Shown piece after piece: positions 32,148-41,565 of a stretch of 64,000 nt of DNA. The first letter of the stretch is position 1. Every line of letters begins with the position of its first letter. The notes under the pieces were generated by a model. It did no database searches, had not been told where the DNA came from, and saw only the letters and a program-made list of their open reading frames with translations. This DNA comes from Corynebacterium kefirresidentii (GTDB lineage Bacteria > Actinomycetota > Actinomycetes > Mycobacteriales > Mycobacteriaceae). The translations under genes were made by a program, and so were the position numbers. Location: assembly GCA_002154655.1 (NCBI GenBank), contig NGUZ01000005.1, forward strand, positions 1 to 64,000. The letters are read 5' to 3'.

Positions 32148-35100
32148 ATGGCTTTTTCTGCCAATAGCCAGCATCGTTTCCATAGTCCGCTCACTGTGCG
32201 GTTGATGGCTTGTGTAACGATCCTCTTAGTCGGGCTCGCGCTCTTAGTAGTGCCTCACAATGAGCCCCAGGCTGAGGCCGCTACTACTTCAACGACCACC
32301 GGCTCGCCATTTGGGGACTGCGCCTTCCGCAAGGGAACTGGAGCTACCGAGCCATGGGCGAGCCAAATTTGTTGGTTGGATGTTAGCAACATGACCACGC
32401 CTGGTCACAAGACCAGAAAGATTGGCGACTACACCATTGAGTTTGATCTCTCGATTGATGCTAAAGACTCGGCGACCAAATATACTGCAGAACCCAATCC
32501 TTCGTGGAACTTAGCTGTCTTTGGCAAGCCTGGCTTCTTTGAAAAGGGAAGCGAAAACCTCAAGGACGTCCTGCAAATGACGGGCGGCAACAATAGCTTT
32601 ACTAGGTTTACCTTGGATAACATAGTGGTCAAACGAGGGGAAAGCTCTTCCCCCGTATCGAATTATAGGTTCGCAGTCGCCGATGCGGAGGCAACCGGTG
32701 CGGGCGGTCCCGGTGAAATGATCAGCGTAGACGGAGGGCAAGTAAGCGCACCCACCGAGCTGAAATCAGGAACCGGTGAGAAACCTGCCTGCGAACTCAA
32801 GTTTGGTGCGGGTAATGAGCCTGTGGACAATCGGTGGGGTCCAATGGCCGATGGAAGGAGCCGCGGCTTTGTCTGCCATTCAAAGCAAACCGGCAGTCAC
32901 GCCTCCTGGATCGTAGGAGTGGATAAGCCTCAGAAGATGCAAATCAGTATGGGGTCGTACTCAAACGGTACTCAAGCAGTTGCCCTAGGCGTTGCATTGA
33001 GCCGAATCAACTTCGGTTCCGCCAAGGATTTCGCCCAAGTAGAATCCACGACCGAGGAAAAGCTGAGCGGTCAAACCCGAACTGCTAGCTATACTCCGTT
33101 CCTTCGTGACGGGAACACGGATACCAATTTGCCGGCACCAGAAAATGGTTATACCACCGCGATGCGTAGGTTGGACACGACGGGTACAGCGCAGGATCGG
33201 ATTGGTTTTCGCTCGCAGACTAATCCCACGGACAAGGCATTCGATCGGTATGATCCCGTATGGACCTGTACTCTGAGTTCCTCCGATGGAGCTAGCGAGA
33301 CCAAGGTAATTAAAGGCGGTAGCGTTCCTGACGGATACTCTCTTGAAAAAGATACCGCGAGTGGAACGTCTCGGCTGCTTTTGCCGTCAAGCGAAACAAG
33401 ACAACCTAACTGTAGCGTTGTATGGAAGTCAAAATTTAAGCCCGCTTCTCTGACTCTGGGCAAAAACGTAGAGGGTTCAGCTGCGAACTTTAGTGATGTG
33501 CAGCTACAAAAATTTACGCTGCATTATAAGTGCACTGCGCCTGCTGGGTTCACAACTGCATACCCAGACATCAAGCTGGAAGATGACGTAAAGCTCGAGC
33601 GTGGTACGAACACCGTAATCGATCGTTTGCCTCAGGGCGCTAGTTGTACTGTAACTGAGAAGTTGACGGAAGGTGCTCAGCCTAGTGCAGGCATCGATTT
33701 CAGCCTGTCTTGGAATGGTCAACAAGCCACAGGAAACATTGATAGCCCAGTAAAGGTTGATCTTAATCCTGCAGCAGGAGACACCAGTGGTGTCGTTGCG
33801 GGTTCAGCCAAGGCCTTAAACAAGTATGACTATCAAAAAGCTTCGCTGAAACTGAGCAAGCACATTTTGGGAGAACCTGTCAGTAACGGGAAGGTAGGAG
33901 GAACCTACCGATTCGGCGTGCGGTGCGAGGGCACCAATCTGGGGCAGCGAGAAGTCTCCTTTGATCTAACAAAAGCCAGCCCCACCAACGCAGTGACGAT
34001 TTCGGATCTTCCCGTGGGGCGCGATTGCGTCTTAACCCCGTTGACCGACCTCACCGAGCAGCAACGCCAAACGATCAAATTAGATAAGCGCGATGGTTCC
34101 CTAAACGGCCAGCACCTTGATCCTGATGGAAATAATGGCTTTCACTTCACCTTGAACAAGCAAGGCGAAACAAAGGAACTTCACTTCGAAACTAGCTATT
34201 CCTATCTAACCTCGCCGCTAGTTATCCGCAAAGATATAACTGGTTTGGCCGCGGGTAACGACGATCTAAAGGCACTAAGCTTTGATATTAATTATCGTTG
34301 CTCTTCTGAAGGACAAACCGTAAGTGAAGGTAGTACTACAATCGCCGCAAACGACGGCGAAAAGAGCGTTGGCGAAGTACGGATTGGCGCTGACTGTTTA
34401 GTCTGGGAAAATGAACCAGGAGATACCGCCAATACGCACTTTCAAGGTGCTAAGGTTCGAGCCTCAGATGCTAGCGACAAGGTAACGGAACTGGATAATT
34501 CCGCCGCAAAATCTCAAAAAGTAACCACTATTCGCAAGGTTTCTGGCACAGACCGCAACCTTGTGACGGTTTCAAACATCTACGATCCAAAACTGGGAAC
34601 CGTGGACCTGCATAAGGTTGTGGATTCACAGGTCGAAGGTGTGCTACCCGATTCCTATACGTTTACGTATCGCTGTGGAACCCGAAACATTGCGGGAGAC
34701 AACGGTAAGGTTCTGCCTGTTGAGCTAAACGGTAAAGTAGTCGTGCCAGGTGATGGAACGATGCGGTTGGAATCTGATGATCCTAGCCTTGCCTCGAAGT
34801 TAAATAGCCAAGATGGAAAGTTGGGCGTTCCCTACGGCAATGACTGCACCTTCACTGAAGAGACACCAAATGTTGCTGGTGGAATTATCTTCAGCACAGA
34901 TGTTGATAGCGCAAAGACAACGGTCAACGCCGAGAACAATACCGCAACGGTAACCAATACATTCACCCCTGCCGGAAAAGGCCTTACGGTTTCCTTGCGT
35001 ACCGGCGGGCAGAGCACTCTTGCGCCTGAATCGCTGTCGTATTCATTGCGTTGTGACAATGGCTATAACACCAATTTTGACCTTAAATCCGGCGATCAGG

Positions 35101-38060
35101 CAGTCATTCCTGCCCAGAAAGTTCCGAAGGGCACTAATTGTTCGCTAAAAGAGTCAGGTGACTCAAATAAACGGACCTCTGAAAGCGGCAACGAATATCC
35201 GATTCGCAATGATTCAGAATACTTGTACGCCGCAGACGATAATGAAGGTAACGATATTGGCGACGGGGCACAGTTCACTATTGGTGACCAATCAACCATG
35301 GACGTGCATCATCACTATGACTTCGTCCAAACCTCGGTTGAAGATTCCAAACAGGTGGAGTTTAACGACCCTGATTCCTTGATTTCTGATGCACGCCGCA
35401 AGATTAAGTCGGAGCGTGTCTTCCCTGTCGAATTGAAATGTACTAACCCAGATGGCTCCGCAGGCATTGACGTCAGAACGACCGTTCAACAAGGGGTTCA
35501 GAGCGAACCTATCCAGGTCAACGTGGGCTCTGACTGTACTGCCTCAGAGGGAGAAACAACCACAGCGGTGGGCATCACCCTAGACAAGTCGATTAATGTC
35601 AATGGAACCCCCACAGAGGGAGGAACGGCGAAGTTTACCGTAGGCAATTCAGATAGTGTCGACGTAACCTTCGTAAATACCTATTCCCGTCGAACCACGT
35701 ATATTGAGCTCAGCAAAAAGGCAATTTTGCCGAGCGATAGCATTCGTGATCAGTACAAGAATGCCAATAAGGATCTGCAGGATGCGCTTTATGATCACCA
35801 TTTTGATCTAGTATGCCGTGATCCGGAAACGGGAGACGAGGCAGTACTGCAGAGCCAAAGCGGATCCATTAAGGGCGAAGGCAAGACTACCTTTACCGGT
35901 GTCCCGGTGGGCGCGGATTGCCAAATTACTGGTGACCACTTTGGCTCCCTAAAGCTGACCATGAACGATGGCAGCGATGATCTGAATGCGTACCTACGTC
36001 CCGCCTATGTTGACTGGGTGGTAGATAGGCAAGGTGGAAATGCTTACCCAGATCAGAAGCTGGATAATGAAAAGACAACCTCGCCAGCATTCCTTACCGC
36101 GGATGAACCGAATGACAATAAGATTCGACTCGACAACCATTATGAGTACGAAACCTCAAAGGTAAAGATCAGTAAGGATCTAGTAGGCAAAGATGGCAAC
36201 CTAAAAGAAATTCCGGAGGATTATCCTTTCAATTTCACTATGCAGTGCAAGGCCATTGGCTACCAGACAAATAAGATTGGCGAGACCTCCTTTATTCCAA
36301 AGAAGCTGCGTCCACAGTCGAGTTATATCTTGCCGTCGACGTTGAAGAAATCGGAATTTAACGGCACTGGTTCAAGCGGTGATGAGTCCATCTTGTCCTT
36401 CGCTTCGGGCGAAGCTATCGTCCCTGCGGGTTCATACTGCAGGTTCGCTGAAGAAGAGAGCTCTAGCACTCCGCAGACTTTACGGATTACACCAGACGAG
36501 CGAACCGTGACTGCGTATGCGCCAGCCCCAGACGCAAGTGACGCTCAGGACCTGCATTTTGTCAATCGCGTTGAGCGACGGACTGCTCCTGTGAAACTAG
36601 TCTTGAGTAACTTTGGTTACCTAGTGGGCGCCGATTCCCAAGGATATGAAGCTAATGTTGTGTGCAAGGATCCCACAGACTCGGCGGCCTCTCAAAAATT
36701 CCCACTAGCTTCTGTTGCTGCTACGGAGCTTTCCCAATCAGACCAGGCTCCAGCAAATGGCCAAACTGTGGAGCTGCCAGTGGGCGTTGACTGTGAATTG
36801 GAGCTCAGTGGCCCAGCACTGCAGCCCCGCGGCGAACTTGAGGTGACGAACGGCGAACGAACCCCGTTGACTCAGTACACCAAGTGGTCACGAGGCGATC
36901 GTGAGGGTGCACAAGGATCACTTTCGGATATCCCTATTGAAGACGTATCTGCCGAAAACAAAAACCTCAAGTACTCCTTCGCCACGGCTGGAAATCTTCC
37001 TTCGGGTAACGCGGACCTAGTAATCGGTGTGGATATTTACCACCCCAGGGCTCATTATGATGCCACCTTTACCAAGACTGCAGATGGGGCCGTGGGCAAG
37101 GACGCTACTTTCCGGTTTGAGCACTCGTGTAGTGATCCAGCGTTGAGCGCTTCTTCGCAGAGCAATGCATTCACGCTAAAGGCAGGACAAAGTTATACGA
37201 TTAAAAACATTCCGGTGAATAGTCCTTGCACCATTAATGAGGTAGATGACGGTGTGAAGAACAATGACTCGATTTTCCATATTTCTCAGCATGGTGATTT
37301 GGTAGAAGCAGACACTGAACACTCTGCGACTATCCCCGGTAGCTTAGGTAAAAATGGTTCTGAGCCGATTCGACCGGTGTCGTTTACGGTTCGGCCGGTG
37401 ACAGACGGGAAAGATACTTCCCGCTCTGGTGACCGTTGGACGCTGACCGCCGACAATAAATTCGCGGGCATAAGCGTCACGAAGTCGATTGAGGGCACGC
37501 CTTTGGGCAACCTGACCGGCGATCTCTTTGGAACCACCTTGTTGCCTGCTGAGGCCGAGAAGATGAGTATGTCTTACGAGGTAGCCAATGATGGCGCGTA
37601 TGATTTGTCCGACTTCCGAATCCAAGATGCTTCTCTTGCAGGACTAACCCTGGTTAAGGACGGCACATCGGTAGAAGTAGGCAAAGATGGAGTCGTTCCG
37701 TCGAGCGTATGTGCACCGCCACAGTCCCTGGCTAGGGGAGAATCTTTTACTTGCTCTTTCGACGTCGTAATTCCAGCAGACGAGGACGAGACCTATCGCT
37801 ATCCGGATTCAGGCCAGCCTGAAGTTAAGGTGACCGCGCAGGCCTCTGAGGACGGACATCAGTTCACTACCTCAGCTAGCGATTCTCAAGGAGCGCTTCG
37901 ACCTTCTGGGCTCATCGGAGGTCTATTGCCCGAAACCGGAATGCAGACCTTGGTGTGGGTACTGGTACTTGGATTGATCCTCTTAGGCTTCGGCTTGTGG
38001 CGCTATCTACGTCGTCCAGATGAAGATGGCGAAGAAGATCGTCCAACCGGTGAAGATTAA
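32148..38060 (+). CDS. Large LPXTG surface protein, tip-type pilin (SpaC/SpaF-like)
   Basis: The 1970-residue product has a signal peptide (hydrophobic ACVTILLVGLALLVV, cleavage near AEAA), then an N-terminal globular region (about 45-425). Ten repeats of about 110-155 residues, resembling DUF5979 domains, fill about 426-1702. Each has one Cys pair: a (K/R)C after the first strands and a GxDC-type site near its end. A final domain precedes LPETG at 1927-1931, a hydrophobic helix and a charged tail, the sortase sorting signal. ATG 32148 has GGAAGG upstream. Size and place with a major pilin, base-type pilin and class C sortase suggest the adhesive pilus tip. Codon use is less G+C-rich than in flanking core genes. 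Confidence 0.88.
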   Translation: MAFSANSQHRFHSPLTVRLMACVTILLVGLALLVVPHNEPQAEAATTSTTTGSPFGDCAFRKGTGATEPWASQICWLDVSNMTTPGHKTRKIGDYTIEFDLSIDAKDSATKYTAEPNPSWNLAVFGKPGFFEKGSENLKDVLQMTGGNNSFTRFTLDNIVVKRGESSSPVSNYRFAVADAEATGAGGPGEMISVDGGQVSAPTELKSGTGEKPACELKFGAGNEPVDNRWGPMADGRSRGFVCHSKQTGSHASWIVGVDKPQKMQISMGSYSNGTQAVALGVALSRINFGSAKDFAQVESTTEEKLSGQTRTASYTPFLRDGNTDTNLPAPENGYTTAMRRLDTTGTAQDRIGFRSQTNPTDKAFDRYDPVWTCTLSSSDGASETKVIKGGSVPDGYSLEKDTASGTSRLLLPSSETRQPNCSVVWKSKFKPASLTLGKNVEGSAANFSDVQLQKFTLHYKCTAPAGFTTAYPDIKLEDDVKLERGTNTVIDRLPQGASCTVTEKLTEGAQPSAGIDFSLSWNGQQATGNIDSPVKVDLNPAAGDTSGVVAGSAKALNKYDYQKASLKLSKHILGEPVSNGKVGGTYRFGVRCEGTNLGQREVSFDLTKASPTNAVTISDLPVGRDCVLTPLTDLTEQQRQTIKLDKRDGSLNGQHLDPDGNNGFHFTLNKQGETKELHFETSYSYLTSPLVIRKDITGLAAGNDDLKALSFDINYRCSSEGQTVSEGSTTIAANDGEKSVGEVRIGADCLVWENEPGDTANTHFQGAKVRASDASDKVTELDNSAAKSQKVTTIRKVSGTDRNLVTVSNIYDPKLGTVDLHKVVDSQVEGVLPDSYTFTYRCGTRNIAGDNGKVLPVELNGKVVVPGDGTMRLESDDPSLASKLNSQDGKLGVPYGNDCTFTEETPNVAGGIIFSTDVDSAKTTVNAENNTATVTNTFTPAGKGLTVSLRTGGQSTLAPESLSYSLRCDNGYNTNFDLKSGDQAVIPAQKVPKGTNCSLKESGDSNKRTSESGNEYPIRNDSEYLYAADDNEGNDIGDGAQFTIGDQSTMDVHHHYDFVQTSVEDSKQVEFNDPDSLISDARRKIKSERVFPVELKCTNPDGSAGIDVRTTVQQGVQSEPIQVNVGSDCTASEGETTTAVGITLDKSINVNGTPTEGGTAKFTVGNSDSVDVTFVNTYSRRTTYIELSKKAILPSDSIRDQYKNANKDLQDALYDHHFDLVCRDPETGDEAVLQSQSGSIKGEGKTTFTGVPVGADCQITGDHFGSLKLTMNDGSDDLNAYLRPAYVDWVVDRQGGNAYPDQKLDNEKTTSPAFLTADEPNDNKIRLDNHYEYETSKVKISKDLVGKDGNLKEIPEDYPFNFTMQCKAIGYQTNKIGETSFIPKKLRPQSSYILPSTLKKSEFNGTGSSGDESILSFASGEAIVPAGSYCRFAEEESSSTPQTLRITPDERTVTAYAPAPDASDAQDLHFVNRVERRTAPVKLVLSNFGYLVGADSQGYEANVVCKDPTDSAASQKFPLASVAATELSQSDQAPANGQTVELPVGVDCELELSGPALQPRGELEVTNGERTPLTQYTKWSRGDREGAQGSLSDIPIEDVSAENKNLKYSFATAGNLPSGNADLVIGVDIYHPRAHYDATFTKTADGAVGKDATFRFEHSCSDPALSASSQSNAFTLKAGQSYTIKNIPVNSPCTINEVDDGVKNNDSIFHISQHGDLVEADTEHSATIPGSLGKNGSEPIRPVSFTVRPVTDGKDTSRSGDRWTLTADNKFAGISVTKSIEGTPLGNLTGDLFGTTLLPAEAEKMSMSYEVANDGAYDLSDFRIQDASLAGLTLVKDGTSVEVGKDGVVPSSVCAPPQSLARGESFTCSFDVVIPADEDETYRYPDSGQPEVKVTAQASEDGHQFTTSASDSQGALRPSGLIGGLLPETGMQTLVWVLVLGLILLGFGLWRYLRRPDEDGEEDRPTGED
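33424..37255 (+). repeat. Ten diverged DUF5979-like repeats in the tip pilin
   Basis: Units begin near 33424, 33823, 34197, 34580, 34963, 35317, 35682, 36139, 36570 and 37038. Most open with a Tyr-x-x-x-x (for example YDYQKASLKLSK, YSYLTSPLVIRK, YEYETSKVKISK) and close with a Cys-containing turn (VGRDC, IGADC, YGNDC, KGTNC, VGSDC, VGADC, VGVDC). DNA identity between units is low, so the duplication is old or under diversification. Confidence 0.75.
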
Positions 38061-38500
38061 AGCGCCGCGCACTGTCCTTGCTCCTTGATGTAAAGGAGCG
38101 GGAACAGTGGGGCAGGGCCCTTAAGACGCAGTGCTTCTCGGTCTATCAACGGCTAGCGCGCGTGTTTTATATCCAAGAGATTTCGCGGCAATTAGAGCCG
38201 AATCTCGGTTAATAGCAGTCCAGTTAAAGGGGATTAGTTTGCGAGAAAACTAAAACATAACCCAAAACTTTGCCAGCGGAAGGAGCTTCGCAATAAGTAT
38301 CTCCATGGGTAGTAGTGCCCGTGCGAGGAGCTGGAATCGATATTTGTTCGATGCTATTTTGCGATGCGTAGATTTAATAGTTCTCCCGCTTGTGCTGGGG
38401 TTATGTATTCACATATACTCTGTTCAGAATTTCCTTCACTCAACTCTGTCGGCTCATTTGGAAAAGTCGAAATGGGTATTAACGAGAGGATAACCCTTAT
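38061..38500 (+). other. 440-bp gap between tip and major pilin genes
   Basis: A two-step hairpin (CACTGT 38070-38075 with ACAGTG 38104-38109, and GCTCCTT 38080-38086 with AAGGAGC 38093-38099) follows the tip gene; it has no T run and may be a partial terminator or RNA-processing site. TTGTGC (38390-38395), an 18-nt spacer and TATACT (38414-38419) form a likely promoter, giving the major pilin a leader of about 75 nt. No gene is evident. Confidence 0.55.
38390..38419 (+). promoter_or_regulatory. Likely promoter of the major pilin gene
   Basis: TTGTGC and TATACT are spaced by 18 nt. This would let the major pilin be transcribed apart from the long tip gene upstream. Confidence 0.55.
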
Positions 38501-39997
38501 ATGTCTCGTATTGTTTCCAAGACTTTCGCTATTGCACTCGCCGCCGGATTGGCCGCTGCTAGCCCTGCGGCATTTGCTGCACCTGGCGACACCACAACCG
38601 CTGCCGCTCCTTCTGCTTCGGCCCGCCAAACCATTGATGCCAAAGCAACGGGTTCCCTTACGATTGACAAGCGTAGTGGTGAAGTAGGCTCCGAGAACAA
38701 GCTCGCGGGCATGAAGTTCAAGATCGAGAAAGTTCAAATGGACAATACTCTCGATACCGCTGCAGGTTGGAAGGAAGCCGGAGAAAAAGTCGCTGCAGGT
38801 CCTGGTGAGGCAACGATTGACTCCGGATTTCAGGCTAAAGAGCTGACCACCGATGCAAGCGGCACCGCTAAGTTTGATGGTCTTCCAGTAGGACTGTACA
38901 AGGTTACTGAGGTTCCAGTAGAAGGCTCCAAGTACACCGTTGGTTCGCCGTTCTTGGTCACTATTCCTATGACCCAGGAAGACGGATCTATTAATTACAA
39001 TCCGACTGTATCGCCAAAGAACCAGCTCATTCAGCCAAAGAAGACTTCCACTAATAACAATGCCAACGTGGGAGATAATATTGGCTACACCATCACCGCA
39101 CCGGTTCCCGCTGGCGACGTCGATAAGAGTGGTGCGCGTACCCTGCCTAAGCTGCAGGTGACGGATGATCTGTCCGAATACCTCGATTATGCAAGCACTG
39201 CAGACCAAGTTTCCGTTGCAGTCAAGGGTGTCGATCTTGTTCGTGGCGATGACTACACCGTACAGATTTCTGGGAAGAATCTGACCGTCGATTTCACGAA
39301 TTCGGGACTTCAAAAGCTGGCGCAGGCGCGAGCTGATCACCCAGATTTGGCAGTGGAGATTAAGTTCGATGCGAAAGTTGTGAAAATTCCAGCCAATGGT
39401 CAGATCACCAACACCGCTGTTGAGCATATCAACGGAAATGACATCAATACCTCGCCGACTGATAAGACAGACGGGCCGACGGTCACCCACTACAACGATG
39501 TTTCCATTACTAAGAACCTGAATGGTAATCCTACCGAAGACGGTAAAAATGGTGACGGCGCTGAATTTCAGGTCTTTGAATGTACCGAACAGAGTGGAAA
39601 GTGGACGGTAGCTGATGGTGCTGCCCCGATTAAGGGCGCCAACGCTGAAGGTACAGCTGCTGCGGACGCCACCCTCAAGGCTGTAGGTGCCGATAAAACC
39701 AAGGCAGCGGTAGCAAACGGCTACTTCCTGCAGTTTGATCCGGAAAAGGACTACTGTGCGGTTGAGACCAAGGCGCCGGCAGGCTACCTGGTGAACCCAG
39801 ACCCACAGCACCTGACGGCTTCGCAGGACAAACGTGATGAGCGTGTCATCTTTACCGCCACTGTGGATGACGTGAAGGATAATATCTGGGGCAAGCTCCC
39901 GGCCACCGGTATGCGCACTATGTTGATTATCTTGGGCCTTGGCGCCCTGCTGTTCATCGGTGGTGCTGCTTATCAGCTGAAGCGTCGTAACGCTTAG
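38501..39997 (+). CDS. SpaA/SpaH-type major pilin, LPATG anchored
   Basis: The 498-residue backbone pilin would be polymerised covalently by the class C sortase encoded downstream. A signal peptide (residues 1-27, AAFA cut) is present. The likely pilin-motif lysine is Lys173 in NPTVSPKNQ, where the classical motif has VYPK. The E-box AVETKAPAGY has Glu422, expected to take part in an intramolecular isopeptide bond. LPATG, a hydrophobic helix and KRRNA end the protein. GAGAGGA lies upstream of the ATG. A terminator follows directly, before the base-type pilin. Confidence 0.93.
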   Translation: MSRIVSKTFAIALAAGLAAASPAAFAAPGDTTTAAAPSASARQTIDAKATGSLTIDKRSGEVGSENKLAGMKFKIEKVQMDNTLDTAAGWKEAGEKVAAGPGEATIDSGFQAKELTTDASGTAKFDGLPVGLYKVTEVPVEGSKYTVGSPFLVTIPMTQEDGSINYNPTVSPKNQLIQPKKTSTNNNANVGDNIGYTITAPVPAGDVDKSGARTLPKLQVTDDLSEYLDYASTADQVSVAVKGVDLVRGDDYTVQISGKNLTVDFTNSGLQKLAQARADHPDLAVEIKFDAKVVKIPANGQITNTAVEHINGNDINTSPTDKTDGPTVTHYNDVSITKNLNGNPTEDGKNGDGAEFQVFECTEQSGKWTVADGAAPIKGANAEGTAAADATLKAVGADKTKAAVANGYFLQFDPEKDYCAVETKAPAGYLVNPDPQHLTASQDKRDERVIFTATVDDVKDNIWGKLPATGMRTMLIILGLGALLFIGGAAYQLKRRNA

Positions 39998-40011
39998 CCT
40001 GCGATTATTGT

Positions 40012-40052
40012 CTATTCCGGCGCGGCCTAGAGTCGGCGTCGGAATAGTTTTT
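40012..40052 (+). terminator. Terminator between major pilin and base pilin genes
   Basis: CTATTCCG (40012-40019) pairs with CGGAATAG (40040-40047) around a GC-rich inner region, followed by TTTTT. If it is leaky it would lower transcription of the base pilin and sortase relative to the major pilin. Confidence 0.8.
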
Positions 40053-40114
40053 GAGCAGCAAGGGCTCGTGGCTAGGCGTGCCCTTGGACGCCCTGTCGAA
40101 GGAAGGTCTTGAAG

Positions 40115-41563
40115 GTGGGTGAAGGACAACGACGGCCCCGCATGTTTCGCGCGGGAGTTGTTGCGGCTAGCCTTTTAACGGGCTTGGCGGCGCAACCATT
40201 GGTAGCGCCATCTTTCGGTACAGGAGAAACCGCGGTAGCAGCTGCTCAAACGTTGAACGGCCGAGCCAGCGACGTGCACGTTGATCTCACTGAGTCAGTG
40301 GGTGCCGAGTGGTTTGGGAAAATTGGAGATAGAAAACTGGTGCTTTCGCGCATCAATGGCGTGGGCACTAAGGATCTTCCGGCCCTGGATGTTCCCCGGT
40401 TGCTCAAAGACAGCCCGGAGGACTTCGTCCGCATAGATGAGGCTGTGACTGCCGATGGCAAGGCCACCTTCCGCGGTGTTAAGCCCGGGATCTATTTGAT
40501 TGACATCGCAGACAACCCAGGCTCCCAAGATCCGAGCGTGTCCTATGCTCCCTTTGTTATAGCTATTACTGGTGATGGTGAAGAGCATCGGGTGGAATTG
40601 AAAGCACAAGTCCTCAACGTCAGTATTATTCCGCGGACGTCGTGCTTAATTCCTGGTGAGCATTATGCGGTCGCCCCTGGCGGTGTGGTGAAATACGAGA
40701 TTTCTGCTGCTACCCCGAATACGAGCACGGATGGGTCGATTGGCCATTATCGGCTCACCACAGAGTTATCGGACATGCATGAAGCACAGGATGGTGGCAC
40801 GGACTCGGTTCAGTCAGAGCCAGCTTCCTTCGTTGAAGTCGAGTCCGTACGTCTTGTTGGTGCAGGCGAGATTTTCGAGCTTGATGCGAAGAGCTACACC
40901 GTAGAAAAGAAAAAAGGCAGCGTCACTATTGAACTTAAAAAGGAAGCCCTAGATAGGTTGGCGCAGCTTCGTGAATTAGACCCTAATACCGCAGTTAAGG
41001 TCACGCTTCGTTCACGGGCTAGGCAAGATGCTACGGGAGAGCTGCGTGCAACAACTACACTAGCCGCGGACGGCATGGATGCACAGCGCAGTGAGGTAGA
41101 GACGTCGGCAAGCACCGACGTTCCTATCTATAAATTTGAATCGTGTTTTCCACCCTCTGAGTCAAGCACCACCACTTCAAAAACCACTCCGGCGGTAACG
41201 CAGCATACGGAGCCGGAGCCTTCCGCTTCGGCGCCTTCCGCGTCGCGACCTTCCGCTGAACCTGCGGAACCAGGCTCCTCAAAGCCACACCCAGATAAGC
41301 CAAGTGACATTCCAGGCTTCCCCACGCCCCCAGATGAAGATGGGCACACAGGGCCGTTGACGCCCCAAGAAGGCGATCCCGAAACTAGCGATGAATCTGG
41401 AGAAAATGGCGGTATTGTAGGCAGTCTCGCTTCCACGGGTGCTTCCGTTATTGGAGTGACAGTTCTAGCAGTGCTGTTGATTCTCGCAGGTATCATTTTG
41501 TTGATCCGGCGCCGAGATGACGAGGAAGATTCAGCCACAGCAACCGAAAAGGACGAGGGTTAA
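40115..41563 (+). CDS. Base/minor pilin (SpaB-like) with LASTG sorting signal
   Basis: The 482-residue protein has a basic N-terminus and a signal peptide (AGVVAASLLTGLAAQPLV). A first Ig-like domain includes GVKPGIYLID, and a second pilin domain covers about 175-345. A Ser/Thr/Pro-rich stalk of about 90 residues leads to LASTG, a hydrophobic helix and an acidic tail. The C. diphtheriae base pilin SpaB likewise has a non-LPxTG signal (LAFTG), used by the housekeeping sortase to anchor the pilus to the wall. GTG at 40115 follows GAAGGAAGG; TTG 40109 and ATG 40142 are alternatives. The sortase gene starts 2 nt after the stop. Confidence 0.85.
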   Translation: MGEGQRRPRMFRAGVVAASLLTGLAAQPLVAPSFGTGETAVAAAQTLNGRASDVHVDLTESVGAEWFGKIGDRKLVLSRINGVGTKDLPALDVPRLLKDSPEDFVRIDEAVTADGKATFRGVKPGIYLIDIADNPGSQDPSVSYAPFVIAITGDGEEHRVELKAQVLNVSIIPRTSCLIPGEHYAVAPGGVVKYEISAATPNTSTDGSIGHYRLTTELSDMHEAQDGGTDSVQSEPASFVEVESVRLVGAGEIFELDAKSYTVEKKKGSVTIELKKEALDRLAQLRELDPNTAVKVTLRSRARQDATGELRATTTLAADGMDAQRSEVETSASTDVPIYKFESCFPPSESSTTTSKTTPAVTQHTEPEPSASAPSASRPSAEPAEPGSSKPHPDKPSDIPGFPTPPDEDGHTGPLTPQEGDPETSDESGENGGIVGSLASTGASVIGVTVLAVLLILAGIILLIRRRDDEEDSATATEKDEG

Positions 41564-41565
41564 TT

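Noticed and set aside
38305..38493. 62-codon open frame with a hydrophobic stretch between the pilin genes
   Set aside because: It has no ribosome site and spans the likely promoter and leader of the major pilin.
38354..40129. 591-codon open frame on the minus strand opposite the major pilin gene
   Set aside because: It lies entirely opposite a clear pilin with signal peptide, E-box and LPATG. The product has no recognisable motif, and it has no promoter or ribosome site of note.
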